Positions 12,601-19,147 of a DNA stretch of 64,000 nt are shown in pieces. The position numbers and the translations under genes were made by a program. The stretch's first letter is position 1, and every line of letters starts with the position of its first letter. Under the pieces are notes generated by a model. It was not told the DNA's origin. It worked only from the letters and a program-made list of their open reading frames with translations, and ran no database searches. Source of the stretch: Paenibacillus_G sp049942825 (GTDB lineage Bacteria > Bacillota > Bacilli > Paenibacillales > NBRC-103111); contig NZ_CP187970.1 in NCBI RefSeq assembly GCF_049942825.1, positions 4,836,001 to 4,900,000 on the forward strand, given 5' to 3'.

Positions 12601-15600
12601 TGCAGGGCTCGCTCGAAGACGTCCGGACGGAACCGGCCGAGCACATCGAAGGAAGCCTGCTCGAAGTAAGCGCCGTCGTCCCCGTGAAGCAGCGAGTGGA
12701 ACAGCATGCCTTTTTGCATCGGTGAAAGGCCGTAGACATCCTCCAGCTCTCCGAGAGCGGAAGTGCGTTCCAGGAGCGATTGGAGCTCGCCGAAGCTCAC
12801 GCCATTCAGCGTGAGATCGCTCGGGGTCAGCTCCGGCTGCTCCTGCGTGCAGCAGTGTTCCACGATCTCCTGCAGGCTTTCCTGCAGCAGTCCCGCCAGT
12901 TCCTGCACCCTCTCGCTGCGGTACTGCCCCCTGCTGTAACTGATAGTCAGGCTCAGCGCACCTCCGGTGATCATCCCGTTGAGATCCAGGGCAAATTTCC
13001 GCTTGCTGCGGCCGCTGACGGATGCCCCCGTGCTGTAAGGAGAGAAGCGCATGGAACTGTTATCGAGATCCTGATCGAACTGCCCGAGGTAGTTGAAGCC
13101 GATCTCGGGCTCCACGCCGAACTGCCCATCCCCTTCATGAGATGCAAGGTAGCGGAGAATCCCGTAACCGATCCCCTTATTCGGAACGCTGCGAAGTTCT
13201 TCCTTCACTCGTTTGATGCGCATGCCGAGGCTCTCGCCTGCCTTGATCTCCAAGGCAACAGGATACTGGCTCGTAAACCAGCCGACCGTCCGGGAGATAT
13301 CCGCATCTACGACAGCTTCCCGGCCGTGCCCTTCGAGATTCACAAGGACGCGCTCCAAGCCGGACCAGGAATGAACGGCCTGACCGAGAGCCGTCAGAAG
13401 AAGATCGTTAATCTCCGTGCCGTAGGCCTGGTTGGCCTGTTTCAGCAGCCGGCTGGTGAGCTGCTCCGGCCACACAACCGTTACGATGTCGCTATCCTCT
13501 ACGAGCGCATGCTCCTGCTCGTGGTCCTTCGGCAGAGTCGCAGGCTCGAGACGGGCGATCTTCTCGGCATAGGCGCGATCGGATGCCAGAGCGGCCCCGT
13601 TCGCATACTCGCGAATCTGACGGGCCCAGAGCTGGAAGGAATCCGTCTTCCGGGGAAGCGCAGGCTCCCGTCCTGCCAGAGCCTGCTCGTAAGCCAGTGC
13701 CAGATCCTCGAAGAGAATGCGCCAGGAAACCCCGTCCACCGCGAGATGGTGAATGACAATCAGCAGGTGGTCCCCATCCGCGCAGCGGAACAGGCCCATG
13801 TGCAGAAGCGGGCCGTTTTCAAGGTCGATAGAGGCCTGGATGTCGTTCGCTTTGAGTTCGATGGCCTGCGCGCAGTCTCCCAGGTGACGGAAGTCCTGAA
13901 CGTCCAAACGGTACAGCTCGCCCTCTCCGGCCGCCCGGTTCCACAGCTTGCCCTCCGTAGCGCGGTACACCATCCTCAGTGCGTCATGGTGCTCTGCCAG
14001 TTTCGCAGCCGCCTGACGGAGTGCTGCCTCATCGAAGCCCTCGGCACGGTGAACCATCAACGCCTGGTTAAAATGATGACGGTCCGTCCACTCACCCTGC
14101 AGGAACCATTCGAGAATCGGGGTACGCTCCACTTCACCCGTAACTTCCGACTGATCAGCCGTCCGGGTAAGCAGCTCCACTCTTCCCGCCAGATCGGCAA
14201 TGGTCGGGAACTGAAAGAACTCCTTCGATTCCAGTTTAAATCCTTCTTGGAAAAGACGGGAGGACACCTGGATCGACTTGATGGAATCGCCTCCGAGCTC
14301 GAAGAAATGATCGTGAATACCGACCTTCCTGGCTCCGAGCACCTTCTCCCACAAGCCGCAGAGCATCCGTTCCATGTCCGTCCGCGGAGGGGCATAGGCG
14401 CTCCCGGTCTGCACCTCCGCGCTCGGTGCCGGCAGTGCCCTCCGGTCGATCTTGCCGTTCGGTGTGAGGGGCATCTGTTCGAGCTGGACGAAGTGCGCCG
14501 GAATCATGTAGGCCGGCAGTTCCCGGGACATGTTCCCCCGCAGTTCGCCTGCCGTAAGCGGATGCTCCGCCACAAAGTAGGCGGCGAGCTGCTTCTGGCC
14601 GGCTTCGTCGTCGCGCGCAATGACGATGCACTCCTGCACGGACGGCACCTTCATGAGCTGGGCTTCCACCTCGCCTAGCTCGATCCGGTATCCGCGGATC
14701 TTCACCTGGTGGTCGATCCTGCCCAGATACTCGATCATCCCGTTCGGCAGCCAACGGGCCAGGTCGCCCGTACGGTACAAGCGCCCTCCCCGGGCGAGCG
14801 GATGCGCGATGAATTTCTCCTCCGTCAGCTCGGGACGGTTCAGATACCCTCTGGCCAGACCCTCGCCGGCAAGACACATCTCACCGGCCACGCCGGCGGG
14901 AAGCAGACGAAGCTGTTCATCCACAATAAGCACCTGGTGGTTGGCGATCGGTCTGCCTATGGATACCGCTCGTCCCTCCGCCCATTCGCCGCTGCAGTCC
15001 CATACCGTCGAACAGATGGAATCTTCGGTCGGTCCATAGGCATTATAATAGGCTACCCGGTCCTTCCATTTCTGGATCAGCTCGAGGGATGGCGCGGAGC
15101 CGGCGGTAATCAGCTTCTTCAGACTCGGCATGGCGGCAGGTTCAAGATAGACGGCATACGATGGAGGCAGTGTCGCCACCGTGACTCCATGCTCCGTGAC
15201 GAAGCGTTCGAACAGTCGGGAGTTCATAATATCAGATGAGGTTGGAACCGCCAGTGCCGCACCGAAGAAGAGGCTCATGAGCGTCTCCCAGGTCGAAGCG
15301 TCAAAGGAGAAGCTTGCAAACTGGACCACCACATCATCCTCGGTCATGCCCAGCGAGGTTTCGAAATAAGTGCGCAGATTAACAAGCCCGCTGTGCTCGA
15401 CCATAACCCCTTTGGGATTGCCGGTCGTCCCGGAGGTGTAAATGATGTAAGCCAGGTCGGAAGGACCCGATACCGGCTCCGGATTGTCTCCGTCTCCTTC
15501 GTATAGCGTCTCGCTGTCTAACGAAAGGACCGTACCGCCGAACGATACGTTCCGCTCCAGTCCCCGGTTCACCAGCAGCAGCCCGGCTCCCGAGTCCTCC

Positions 15601-17306
15601 AGCATATAGCGGATGCGCCCCTCCGGATATTCCGGATCGATCGGCACATAAGCGCCCCCTGCTTTCAGTACGCCGAGCATGCCGACCACCATCTCAACCG
15701 AGCGCTCCACCATCAGGCCGACGATGGAATCCCGTCCCACTCCTCTGGCCCGCAGCGTACGCGCCAGGCTGTTGGCCCGGCGGTTGAGCTCGCGGTAGCT
15801 CAGCCTCTTCCCTTCGCAGACTACGGCCGTGCGCTCCGGCACGCGGGCCGCCTGAGCTTCGATCAACCCGTATATCGTCTGCTCCCGGTCGTATTCCGCA
15901 TGGGTGGCGTTGAATTCGTTCAGAATCCGGTCCTGTTCCCCGCTACCCGTCCATGCCAGCTCTGCTATTCTGGCTGTCGGCTGCGCAAGAAGGGCATCGA
16001 CCAGCGCAAGAAACTGCGAGATGACCTGGCGGGCTTCCGCCTGCTCGAACAAGTGAATACGGTAATCCATATGTAGCACCAGACGGTCATCATCCAGCAT
16101 ATCAACGACATGAATATCAAAGTCGTTGCCCGTAGCGCCTGCAAAAGGCGTGTCGATCACATGACCGATCCCTTCCGGGTGCAGCCAGCTCATCGTGCGG
16201 TACTGCACACTCACGGCGAACAGGCGCTGTACGTCGCTGAACGAATGAAGATCACGGAGATCCTGGATCAATTTGTTGTACGGATACCGCTGATGGCGCA
16301 GGATGGAGGACTGTTCTTTGGCCACCTGCTGCATGAAGGCCGTGATCTCCGACTCCGGTTCTACAACAGCCCGCGTAGCAACCGTACTGACGAACATACC
16401 GACCGTCTCTTTCTCCTTGCGGGTCGTCCGGTTGGCATAGGCGGTGCCGATGGCAATATCGCTGCCCCCGGTCACTTTATGCATATAGATGTAGAAAGCC
16501 GCCAGAAAGAACGTGAAGAGGGATACCTTGTGTTCCTCGCAGAAGGCCTTCACTCCCCGGTAAGCCTCCTCGGAGATTTCCGCTGTTTCCCTGGTGGATT
16601 CCGTACTCAGCGTAACGGGGTTATAAACCTTCCAGCCTGTGATTTCAGGCAGTGTCCGGAACTTCTCGTACCAGTACGTCTTATCCTTCTGATACCGGTC
16701 GGAGGCTTCATAGTTCATCTCGGATTGGACGAACTCAAAATAAGAAGCGTTCCATTCCGGTCTGCTCTCTTCCGGATTTCCCTCCTGTTTGCTGATGCGC
16801 TCATACAGCTCCGAGATCCGGTTGACCGAAAGAATCATACCTACCCCGTCGGTCACGATATGATGCATTTTGAAGCTGTACCAATATTCGTCCGGACGGA
16901 TCTTCAGGAGAACGATCTCATACAGGTCCGCCTCCACCATAGCCATGGGTCTGCGAATCTGTGCCTGCACCCATGCCTCTGCCTGCGCCGCCGCTTCTGC
17001 TTCATGTGAGAAGTCAAGCAGCTCGAATTCCCTCTCCACAAATGCTTCCACATATTGATAAGGGCTGCCGTCCTTCACGGTCATCTTCATCCGGAAAGCG
17101 TCGCTGGCTTCGATCACTCCGTTGATCGCCCGTTTGAGAATGCCGAGATCCACGGCCCCCGTCATTTTCACCGTTACTGTAACCGTGGACAGACTGGTGT
17201 CCGGATAGAGCTTCTCCGTATACCAGATCCGCTTCTGGGGCTGCGTCAGGGGCTGATAGTTCAAGGCAGTCGGCATAACCGTTGTGTTCTCCGATTCACG
17301 AAACAT
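1..17306 (-). CDS. Non-ribosomal peptide synthetase, starter subunit of a lipopeptide (3' end outside window)
   Basis: The gene opens with ATG at 17306 behind an AGGGAG ribosome binding site and stays open to the left edge, giving more than 5,760 residues. Domains read in order are C-A-T-E four times. The first C domain (about residues 15-445, motif MHHIVTDG near 150) has the position and look of a starter domain that couples a fatty acyl group. The others carry HHxxMDGW (near 1657, 3184, 4697). AMP-binding cores (YTSGTTG or YTSGSTG) lie near 625, 2133, 3655 and 5170. Carrier motifs LGGDSIK lie near 1005, 2526, 4040 and 5567, and E-domain motifs HHxxVDxVSW near 1185, 2711, 4224 and 5753. The last E domain is cut by the window. 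Predicted product start: acyl-D-Phe-D-Dab-D-Ile-D-Ser. It follows an ABC exporter by 53 bp and is probably in the same operon. No thioesterase is in view, so more modules or genes lie to the left. Confidence 0.95.
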   Translation of the reverse strand, partial: MFRESENTTVMPTALNYQPLTQPQKRIWYTEKLYPDTSLSTVTVTVKMTGAVDLGILKRAINGVIEASDAFRMKMTVKDGSPYQYVEAFVEREFELLDFSHEAEAAAQAEAWVQAQIRRPMAMVEADLYEIVLLKIRPDEYWYSFKMHHIVTDGVGMILSVNRISELYERISKQEGNPEESRPEWNASYFEFVQSEMNYEASDRYQKDKTYWYEKFRTLPEITGWKVYNPVTLSTESTRETAEISEEAYRGVKAFCEEHKVSLFTFFLAAFYIYMHKVTGGSDIAIGTAYANRTTRKEKETVGMFVSTVATRAVVEPESEITAFMQQVAKEQSSILRHQRYPYNKLIQDLRDLHSFSDVQRLFAVSVQYRTMSWLHPEGIGHVIDTPFAGATGNDFDIHVVDMLDDDRLVLHMDYRIHLFEQAEARQVISQFLALVDALLAQPTARIAELAWTGSGEQDRILNEFNATHAEYDREQTIYGLIEAQAARVPERTAVVCEGKRLSYRELNRRANSLARTLRARGVGRDSIVGLMVERSVEMVVGMLGVLKAGGAYVPIDPEYPEGRIRYMLEDSGAGLLLVNRGLERNVSFGGTVLSLDSETLYEGDGDNPEPVSGPSDLAYIIYTSGTTGNPKGVMVEHSGLVNLRTYFETSLGMTEDDVVVQFASFSFDASTWETLMSLFFGAALAVPTSSDIMNSRLFERFVTEHGVTVATLPPSYAVYLEPAAMPSLKKLITAGSAPSLELIQKWKDRVAYYNAYGPTEDSICSTVWDCSGEWAEGRAVSIGRPIANHQVLIVDEQLRLLPAGVAGEMCLAGEGLARGYLNRPELTEEKFIAHPLARGGRLYRTGDLARWLPNGMIEYLGRIDHQVKIRGYRIELGEVEAQLMKVPSVQECIVIARDDEAGQKQLAAYFVAEHPLTAGELRGNMSRELPAYMIPAHFVQLEQMPLTPNGKIDRRALPAPSAEVQTGSAYAPPRTDMERMLCGLWEKVLGARKVGIHDHFFELGGDSIKSIQVSSRLFQEGFKLESKEFFQFPTIADLAGRVELLTRTADQSEVTGEVERTPILEWFLQGEWTDRHHFNQALMVHRAEGFDEAALRQAAAKLAEHHDALRMVYRATEGKLWNRAAGEGELYRLDVQDFRHLGDCAQAIELKANDIQASIDLENGPLLHMGLFRCADGDHLLIVIHHLAVDGVSWRILFEDLALAYEQALAGREPALPRKTDSFQLWARQIREYANGAALASDRAYAEKIARLEPATLPKDHEQEHALVEDSDIVTVVWPEQLTSRLLKQANQAYGTEINDLLLTALGQAVHSWSGLERVLVNLEGHGREAVVDADISRTVGWFTSQYPVALEIKAGESLGMRIKRVKEELRSVPNKGIGYGILRYLASHEGDGQFGVEPEIGFNYLGQFDQDLDNSSMRFSPYSTGASVSGRSKRKFALDLNGMITGGALSLTISYSRGQYRSERVQELAGLLQESLQEIVEHCCTQEQPELTPSDLTLNGVSFGELQSLLERTSALGELEDVYGLSPMQKGMLFHSLLHGDDGAYFEQASFDVLGRFRPDVFERALHVLVSRHGILRTNFFSGWLEQPVQAVLRSRKAGFRFQDLSGLGEVERAEAVHAAAEADKARGFDLEADPLMRVTLLQTGVESFHVLWSFHHLVMDGWCLSLIIREVFETYFAELEGREPVLPEARPYSRYIRWLDEQDSGAAAAYWAQYLEGYEQETSLPKSDLPRRAEGYDVRKEAVHLGAELTAKMQALASRHQVTVNTLLQAAWGVLLQKYNQTQDVVFGSVVSGRPAELPGVETMVGLFINTVPVRITCEGDMSFADLLRQTQEKALASRPYETYPLYEIQGLAAQKQDLINHILVFENYPVELRLEQQGSGEGFTLANISMHEQTNYDFNLNVIPGDDLRLELEYNALAYSRANMLRIAGHLVTVLDQATKDPAIRLGGLELTQAWEKQELLEAFSGTGAPDALDVPLHVLFEEQVRRTPDHPAAADADRELTYRELDDRANALAARLRACGVDRERLVGILAGRSVDLLVGVIAVWKAGGAYVPLDPDYPAERIAFMLEDSGAQVLLTQTGLYEGEAAAADEGSGPKHVLCLDDEALYAGAEGQPVANVSEPGDLAYVIYTSGTTGRPKGVMIEHRSLVNTALAYRREYRLTEFPVRLLQLASFSFDVFTGDIARALINGGTMFLCPKEDRIDPERLYGWIRDRQITVFESTPALIIPFMEHAAAAGLDMSSLQLLITSSDSCGVPDYRALQERFGSQIRIINAYGVTEAAIDSSFYDEPLDKLPEAGNVPIGRAYLNARFYILDSGLRPVPIGVAGELCIGGPGVARGYLNRPDLTAEKFVDNPFVPGEKLYRSGDSARWMADGHVDFIGRIDHQVKIRGYRIELGEIETAMLQFAGVRQAVVIDRTDERGQKYLCGYAASAETLDIGTLKSFLARSLPSHMVPSRLMRLERLPLTPNGKIDRKALPEPAAEAFSGADFAPPRTAAEAMLVGVWEAVLGTRGVGIHDSFFELGGDSIKSLQVSSRVMQAGYRLEMKDLFQYPTVAQLGGRLKTAVSLAEQGEVTGEVPLTPVLGWFFEQRHGAMHHYNQAMFFRREAGFEEAALRRTAAKLAEHHDALRMVFRAEESGYSLRVRPVSEGELYSLDIIDMRGESDPARLIEAKANEIQSGISIENGPFFKLGLFRCSDGDHLLVVIHHAAVDGVSWRVLIEDLAAGYEQAVAGEPIRLPQKTDSFKAWAERLTAFADSPAMEAERAYWQTVEEGGAAPLPKDRETGRTLQQGSELLRITWSGVRETEALLKQAHRAYGTEVNDLLLAALGRAVRAWSGLDRVLVNLEGHGREDILEETDITRTVGWFTSMFPVLLEGTENLSVSQEIKQVKEALRRIPNKGIGYGILRYVSSKGSEAPLTAQPDISFNYMGQFDQDYEHGGFTKSPFSEGLQVSGEAWLEFPLDLNAVVSGGELELYIRYSREMYDSETVDALAGLLRSSLQDVLTHCLAQEHTELTPSDVLLKDVHAAELEQLTRQTAHIGELENVYALTPMQKGMLFHSLMHPSEGTYFEQAAFDLTGSFDLETFRQSLDSLIQRHEALRTNIHSGWREEPVQVVYRRREPDLRFEDLRGLEAEERDAVLASLARRDLEMGFDLAQDALMRVTVLQIAEASYRFIWSHHHLIMDGWCMSLMTKEVFDTYFALREGRRPELPAVTPYSRYIDWLERQDSRKAADYWKSYLEGYEAVTSLPANDGLPAGGQDYVPARMDFTLGRELTSRLERTARGQQVTVNTLLQTAWGLIVQKYNGARDAVFGCVVSGRPAEISGVEGTIGLFINTIPVRIRAEGEERFADVLKRVQEDALASNRYETFPLYDIQSLSGQPDLLSHIMAFENFPVEQEVESIGSGGRETFRISGVESAEQTNFDFNLIFIPGEELNVRFSYNAARFSETSMKRMRGHLSHVLAQVSANPMIGVDELELVTPEEREALLGAFNDTRTDYPREKTLHALFEEFAVLTPDAVAVVHEGGDLTYEALNRQANRLARTLAASGVAAGSLVGMLTERSADMIVGILAVLKAGGAYVPIDPEYPEERIQYILSDSEAKLLLTHRDLQRPAGWEGAVLRLDDEASYAGDDTNQEAAVDAGGLAYVMYTSGTTGRPKGNLTTHRNIVRIVRDTNYIEITGEDTLLQLSSYAFDGSTFDIFGALLNGAKLVLISKSEVLDMDKLSGVIAAQRVTVMFITTALFNVLVDVNLGSLTSVRKVLFGGERSSVTHVRKALEFLGPDRLIHVYGPTESTVYATYYPVNELSAEAATLPIGYPVSNTSAYILGEGNRLLPVGVTGELCVAGDGLAQGYLNQPELTREKFTGNPFAAGERMYRTGDLARWLPDGSIEFEGRIDHQVKIRGHRIELGEIEAQIMKQPSVLETVVVAREDGGPSKQLVAYVVAETQLAYSEFKNFLAADLPGYMIPAALVQLEKMPLTPNGKIDRRALPAPEIGQNSGAAYAAARNAAEESLVSVMASVLGAGQVGIHDNFFDLGGDSIKAIQVSSRLLAAGYKLNMKDLFQYPTAEQLASRLTTAGRLSDQREVTGEVKHTPILQWFFEQEQAEPHHFNQAVMLHRPQGFQEAALRTALDQLAAHHDALRMVFRQGAGGYEGWNRPVKGEALYTLETVDFRGAEDVAARVEAKASEIQGGIDLERGPLMKLGLFRCDDGDHLLIVIHHLVVDGVSWRILFEDLASGYEQALAGKPVRLPAKTDSFRLWADRLADYAGGSELEQERAYWQEILAAKEEPLPKDRAREGLPTVEESETITVYWTKEETEQLLKQAPRAYHTEVNDLLLTALGMAVQSWTGRDRVLVNLEGHGREDILPGADISRTVGWFTTQFPVVLQAGADLPLARRIKMVKESLRRIPNKGIGFGILKYMTASSEGLNGPEPQLSFNYLGQFDQDLEQSGMTFSPYSIGDVVSRRTTMKYPVDVSGMISGGVLELTIRYDDPSYRRETIERLAEALRSSLQEVISHCAGKEGSELTPSDVLHQGLTLEELEALETGARHLGEVEDVYPLTPMQKGMLFHSLMDAGSGAYFEQATFDLHGDFRPELFERSLDALVQRHAIFRTNFLAGTGSEPLQLVLRSRKADFRHEDLRGLPAEAREAYAANFLQEDKAAGFRLAEDPLMRVTILQMEEERYRFVWSFHHMLMDGWCLSLMTGEVFEGYFALAEGREPVLAPVAPYSRYIGWLGQQDSTEAADYWSGYLEGYEGMTLLPGARTPEPEEAYLADKRICLLPEELTAKLDHTAKKYQVTVNTVIQTAWGILLQHYNNSRDVVFGSVVSGRPSEIPGVERTIGLFINTVPVRMRSEAGETFAGLLRRTQQEALASKDYETYPLFDIQARTSQKKDLIHHITVFENYPVEQQVEQLGGDQHGFTITGAQVAEQTNYDFNLVIMPGAQLRIDCEFNAAVYDRETIDRIQGHLVQVLEQAAGNPEVLLEKLEVLTDAERGQILGAFNDTAAEYPQDATIVSLFEEQAARTPERIAVLFEDASLTYGELNARANALARTLQAAGIGPDARAAVMTERSLEMIVGIYAILKAGGAYVPVAPDYPEERIRYILEDSGAKVLLTQERFVAAVPQEYEGIIVNLNDPNVSSGDGSNLVPAAAGPQDAAYVIYTSGSTGKPKGVLIEHTSAVNRILWMHEKYPIGPDDTILQKTAFTFDVSVWELFWWGMVGSKVCLLTPGGEKNPAQILEAIERYGITTMHFVPAMLHAFLDYAESLPAEEAAVQLAGLKQVFASGEALPPQHVARFQSCVAKVRGARLINLYGPTEATVDVSYFNCEPDQPYAMVPIGRPVWNTRLYVMKEGTTQLQPIGVAGELCIAGVQVARGYLNRPELNEEKFAADPFVPGARMYRTGDLTRWLPDGNIEYLGRIDHQVKIRGYRIELGEVESAVLEVEGVLEAVVTAREDESGQKQLCAYYVADRELAAGELREVLSAQLPSYMVPAYFMQLERMPLSPNGKIDRKELPVPDAGFGSGAVYTAPRTAVERELAAVWQSVLGVRAVGIHDSFFDLGGDSIKSIQVTSRMFRSGYKVEMKDLFRYPTIAALSPHVRNVTRVADQREVTGDALLTPVQCWFLDRGQAEPHHFNQAVMLYRPEGFDEAALCRSMEQLVIHHDALRLVFPRTASGYGARFRSRGEGELFGFDAFDLRSLADPGKVLETEATAIQGSMSLEEGPLVKLGLFRCDDGDHLLIAIHHLAVDVVSWRILFEDF
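3640..8199 (-). other. NRPS module 3: C - A(Ile) - T - E
   Basis: The pocket residues come from FDGSTFD (D, G, F), TVMFITT (F278), KVLFGGE (L299, G301) and HVYGPTESTVY (V322, V330, Y331). They read DGFFLGVVY, one of the established isoleucine codes. The E domain (HHLVVDGVSW) predicts epimerised, that is allo-type, isoleucine. Related branched residues (Val, Leu) cannot be excluded, since such pockets can be promiscuous. Confidence 0.8.
8200..12789 (-). other. NRPS module 2: C - A(2,4-diaminobutyrate) - T - E
   Basis: The pocket residues are read from FDVFTGD (D, V, G), TVFESTP (E278), LLITSSD (I299, S301) and NAYGVTEAAID (A322, I330, D331). This gives DVGEISAID, the code known from diaminobutyrate-activating domains of polymyxin-type synthetases. 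A Dab aminotransferase gene at the head of the same cluster agrees with this. The C domain follows an E domain and so should be of the D-to-L (DCL) type. The module's own E domain predicts D-Dab. Confidence 0.85.
12790..17306 (-). other. NRPS module 1: starter C - A(Phe) - T - E
   Basis: The adenylation pocket residues, aligned by eye to GrsA, come from FDASTWE (D235, A236, W239), VATLPP (T278), LITAGSA (I299, A301) and NAYGPTEDSIC (A322, I330, C331). Together they read DAWTIAAIC, the classic phenylalanine code. The E domain (HHLAVDGVSW, then GHGRE and PNKGIGYGILRY) implies a D residue. The upstream C domain, at the very N terminus and before the first A domain, implies N-acylation. Substrate assignment is strong; the acylation call is inferred from position and sequence type. 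Confidence 0.85.
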
Positions 17307-17359
17307 CGTTGTACGCTCCCTATTCTCCAAAATGTAATCTATGGGTCAACCGTTTCTTG

Positions 17360-19147
17360 TCACAAGCTTACGGCAAGCTCAGGCGGTTTCTTCCGGAATT
17401 GCAGATGATACAGGTCCGCATACTGGCCCTCCATGGCCAGCAGCTCCTCATGAGTCCCTTCTTCCTGCACCCGGCCTTCCGCAATGACGCAAATCAGGTC
17501 CGCATTCTCTACCGTGCTGAGCCGGTGGGCGACGACCAAGGTCGTCCGGCCTTTCATCAGCACCTGCAGCGCCTGTTGGACTTCATGCTCCGATTCGGCG
17601 TCGAGGGCCGATGTCGCCTCGTCCAGCAGGAGAATCGGCGCGTTCTTGAGCAGCGCCCGGGCAATGGCGATCCGCTGGCGCTGGCCGCCCGACAGGTTGG
17701 CTCCCCGCTCGCCGACCGGGGTATCGTACCCCTGCGGGAGCCCGGTGATGAAGCCGTGGGCATAAGCCGCCCGGGCCGCCGCCTCCACTTCGGCATCGCT
17801 GGCATCCGGCAAACCGAAGCGGATGTTGTCTGCGATGGTCCCCTGGAACAGCGTCGCTTCCTGAGGGACGTAAGCTATCTGCTCCCGGATCTCCTGCAGC
17901 GTACAGCTGCCGGCAGGCCGGCCCCCGAGCCAAACGATACCGCTGTCCGGCGGATAAAAGCCGAGCAGCAGCTTCACGACCGTACTCTTGCCGCCTCCGC
18001 TTGGTCCGACCAGCGCCGTTACGGTGCCTTCGGCCAGGGACAGCGAAAGCTTCTTCAGGATGGGACGATGGGCCTCGTAGCCGAAGGTCACATCGGTTAA
18101 CTGTACCGCAGCCTCCAGCCGGACCGCCGTCTTCTCCTCGGGCGACGGCAAAGCCTGCATCGCATGGCGCTCCGATTCAACCGGTTCGGCGAGCACTTCC
18201 CGGATACGCGTTAACCCGGCATACGAATTCTGCATCATGGCAACGGAGGTCCCGAGACTTAGGAACATCACGGCGATTCCGCTCTGCAGCTGTACAATCT
18301 GGCCCAGCACCCCAAGCTCGAGCTGCCCCGATGAGACCATCAGCAGACCGATGAGCAGAACTCCCCCCAGACTCAGGAACTGGATCAGGAAGTTCCCCGC
18401 TTCGAGCAGACCGGCCTGATGCCCCTGCCGGATGCCCGAGCGGCTAACCGCAGCGATCGCATCCTGGCTGAGCCGTCCTGCCCGCTGCTGCAGACCGAAC
18501 AGCTTGATGACCTGCAGGCCGGCGATCAGGTCGCCGACCCGCTCCGTCAGGACTCCCATCTGCGCCTGCAGTTCGTCACTCACCCGGCGCAGAGGCTCTG
18601 AGAAGCGGGTGTTGAGCAGCACCGAGAAGCCGCCCAGCGCCAGCAGGACTAGAGCAAACCGCCAATCGATGATGAACACCACGACCGCAGACCCGATAAA
18701 CAGAAGGATTTGCGACACAATGGATTTGATATGCTCGGCATACGTCATCTCGATCGACTGGACATCATTCGTGATGCGGGAAAGCAGGTCGCCGGAGTGG
18801 CGGCTTTCGGCCGACCGGTAATCGATCCGGGCGATATGCCCGAAGAGCTCCGTGCGGATCTCGCCCATCGTGATCTTGATGCACTTCAGGAACAGGTAAT
18901 TACAGATCGGCGACAGGATACTGAGCACCCCTACCGTTCCGCAGACCAGATAGACGGCCCGCTGCAGCTCCGACGGATCCCGGTGTACGGCATAATTGAG
19001 CAGGTACTGGATTACAAATGAGAGCAGGATGGCCAGTGCCGCACTGACGAGACTCTCGCCGATCATCCCCGCATAGTAGGTGCGGGCCCGCGGTTTCATA
19101 TAGGCCATGAGCTGGCCGAACTCAGCGTACGCCTGCTTGAAGGACAC
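17360..19147 (-). CDS. ABC exporter half-transporter (TMD-NBD fusion), second of a pair
   Basis: This 595-residue protein has an N-terminal six-helix type I exporter domain (about residues 20-310) and a C-terminal ATPase. The ATPase shows Walker A GPSGGGKS, signature LSGGQRQR, Walker B ILLLDEAT and the H-loop VVAHR. The start is a GTG at 19147 with a GGGGAGAGGA ribosome binding site, and it overlaps the previous exporter gene by 26 bp, which suggests translational coupling. It is most likely one half of a heterodimeric pump with its neighbour. Two consecutive exporter genes beside a Dab-type lipopeptide synthetase resemble pmxC/pmxD of polymyxin clusters. The lipopeptide is the inferred substrate; drug export or self-resistance is the alternative. 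Confidence 0.9.
   Translation of the reverse strand: MSFKQAYAEFGQLMAYMKPRARTYYAGMIGESLVSAALAILLSFVIQYLLNYAVHRDPSELQRAVYLVCGTVGVLSILSPICNYLFLKCIKITMGEIRTELFGHIARIDYRSAESRHSGDLLSRITNDVQSIEMTYAEHIKSIVSQILLFIGSAVVVFIIDWRFALVLLALGGFSVLLNTRFSEPLRRVSDELQAQMGVLTERVGDLIAGLQVIKLFGLQQRAGRLSQDAIAAVSRSGIRQGHQAGLLEAGNFLIQFLSLGGVLLIGLLMVSSGQLELGVLGQIVQLQSGIAVMFLSLGTSVAMMQNSYAGLTRIREVLAEPVESERHAMQALPSPEEKTAVRLEAAVQLTDVTFGYEAHRPILKKLSLSLAEGTVTALVGPSGGGKSTVVKLLLGFYPPDSGIVWLGGRPAGSCTLQEIREQIAYVPQEATLFQGTIADNIRFGLPDASDAEVEAAARAAYAHGFITGLPQGYDTPVGERGANLSGGQRQRIAIARALLKNAPILLLDEATSALDAESEHEVQQALQVLMKGRTTLVVAHRLSTVENADLICVIAEGRVQEEGTHEELLAMEGQYADLYHLQFRKKPPELAVSL

Noticed and set aside
48..15239. Very long plus-strand open frames antisense to the NRPS (for example 48-2618, 2628-6227, 9744-12479, 12780-14678)
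   Set aside because: They lack ribosome binding sites and recognisable domains, are rich in His/Arg/Gln, and repeat with the NRPS module pattern. They are products of GC-rich codon bias opposite a real gene.
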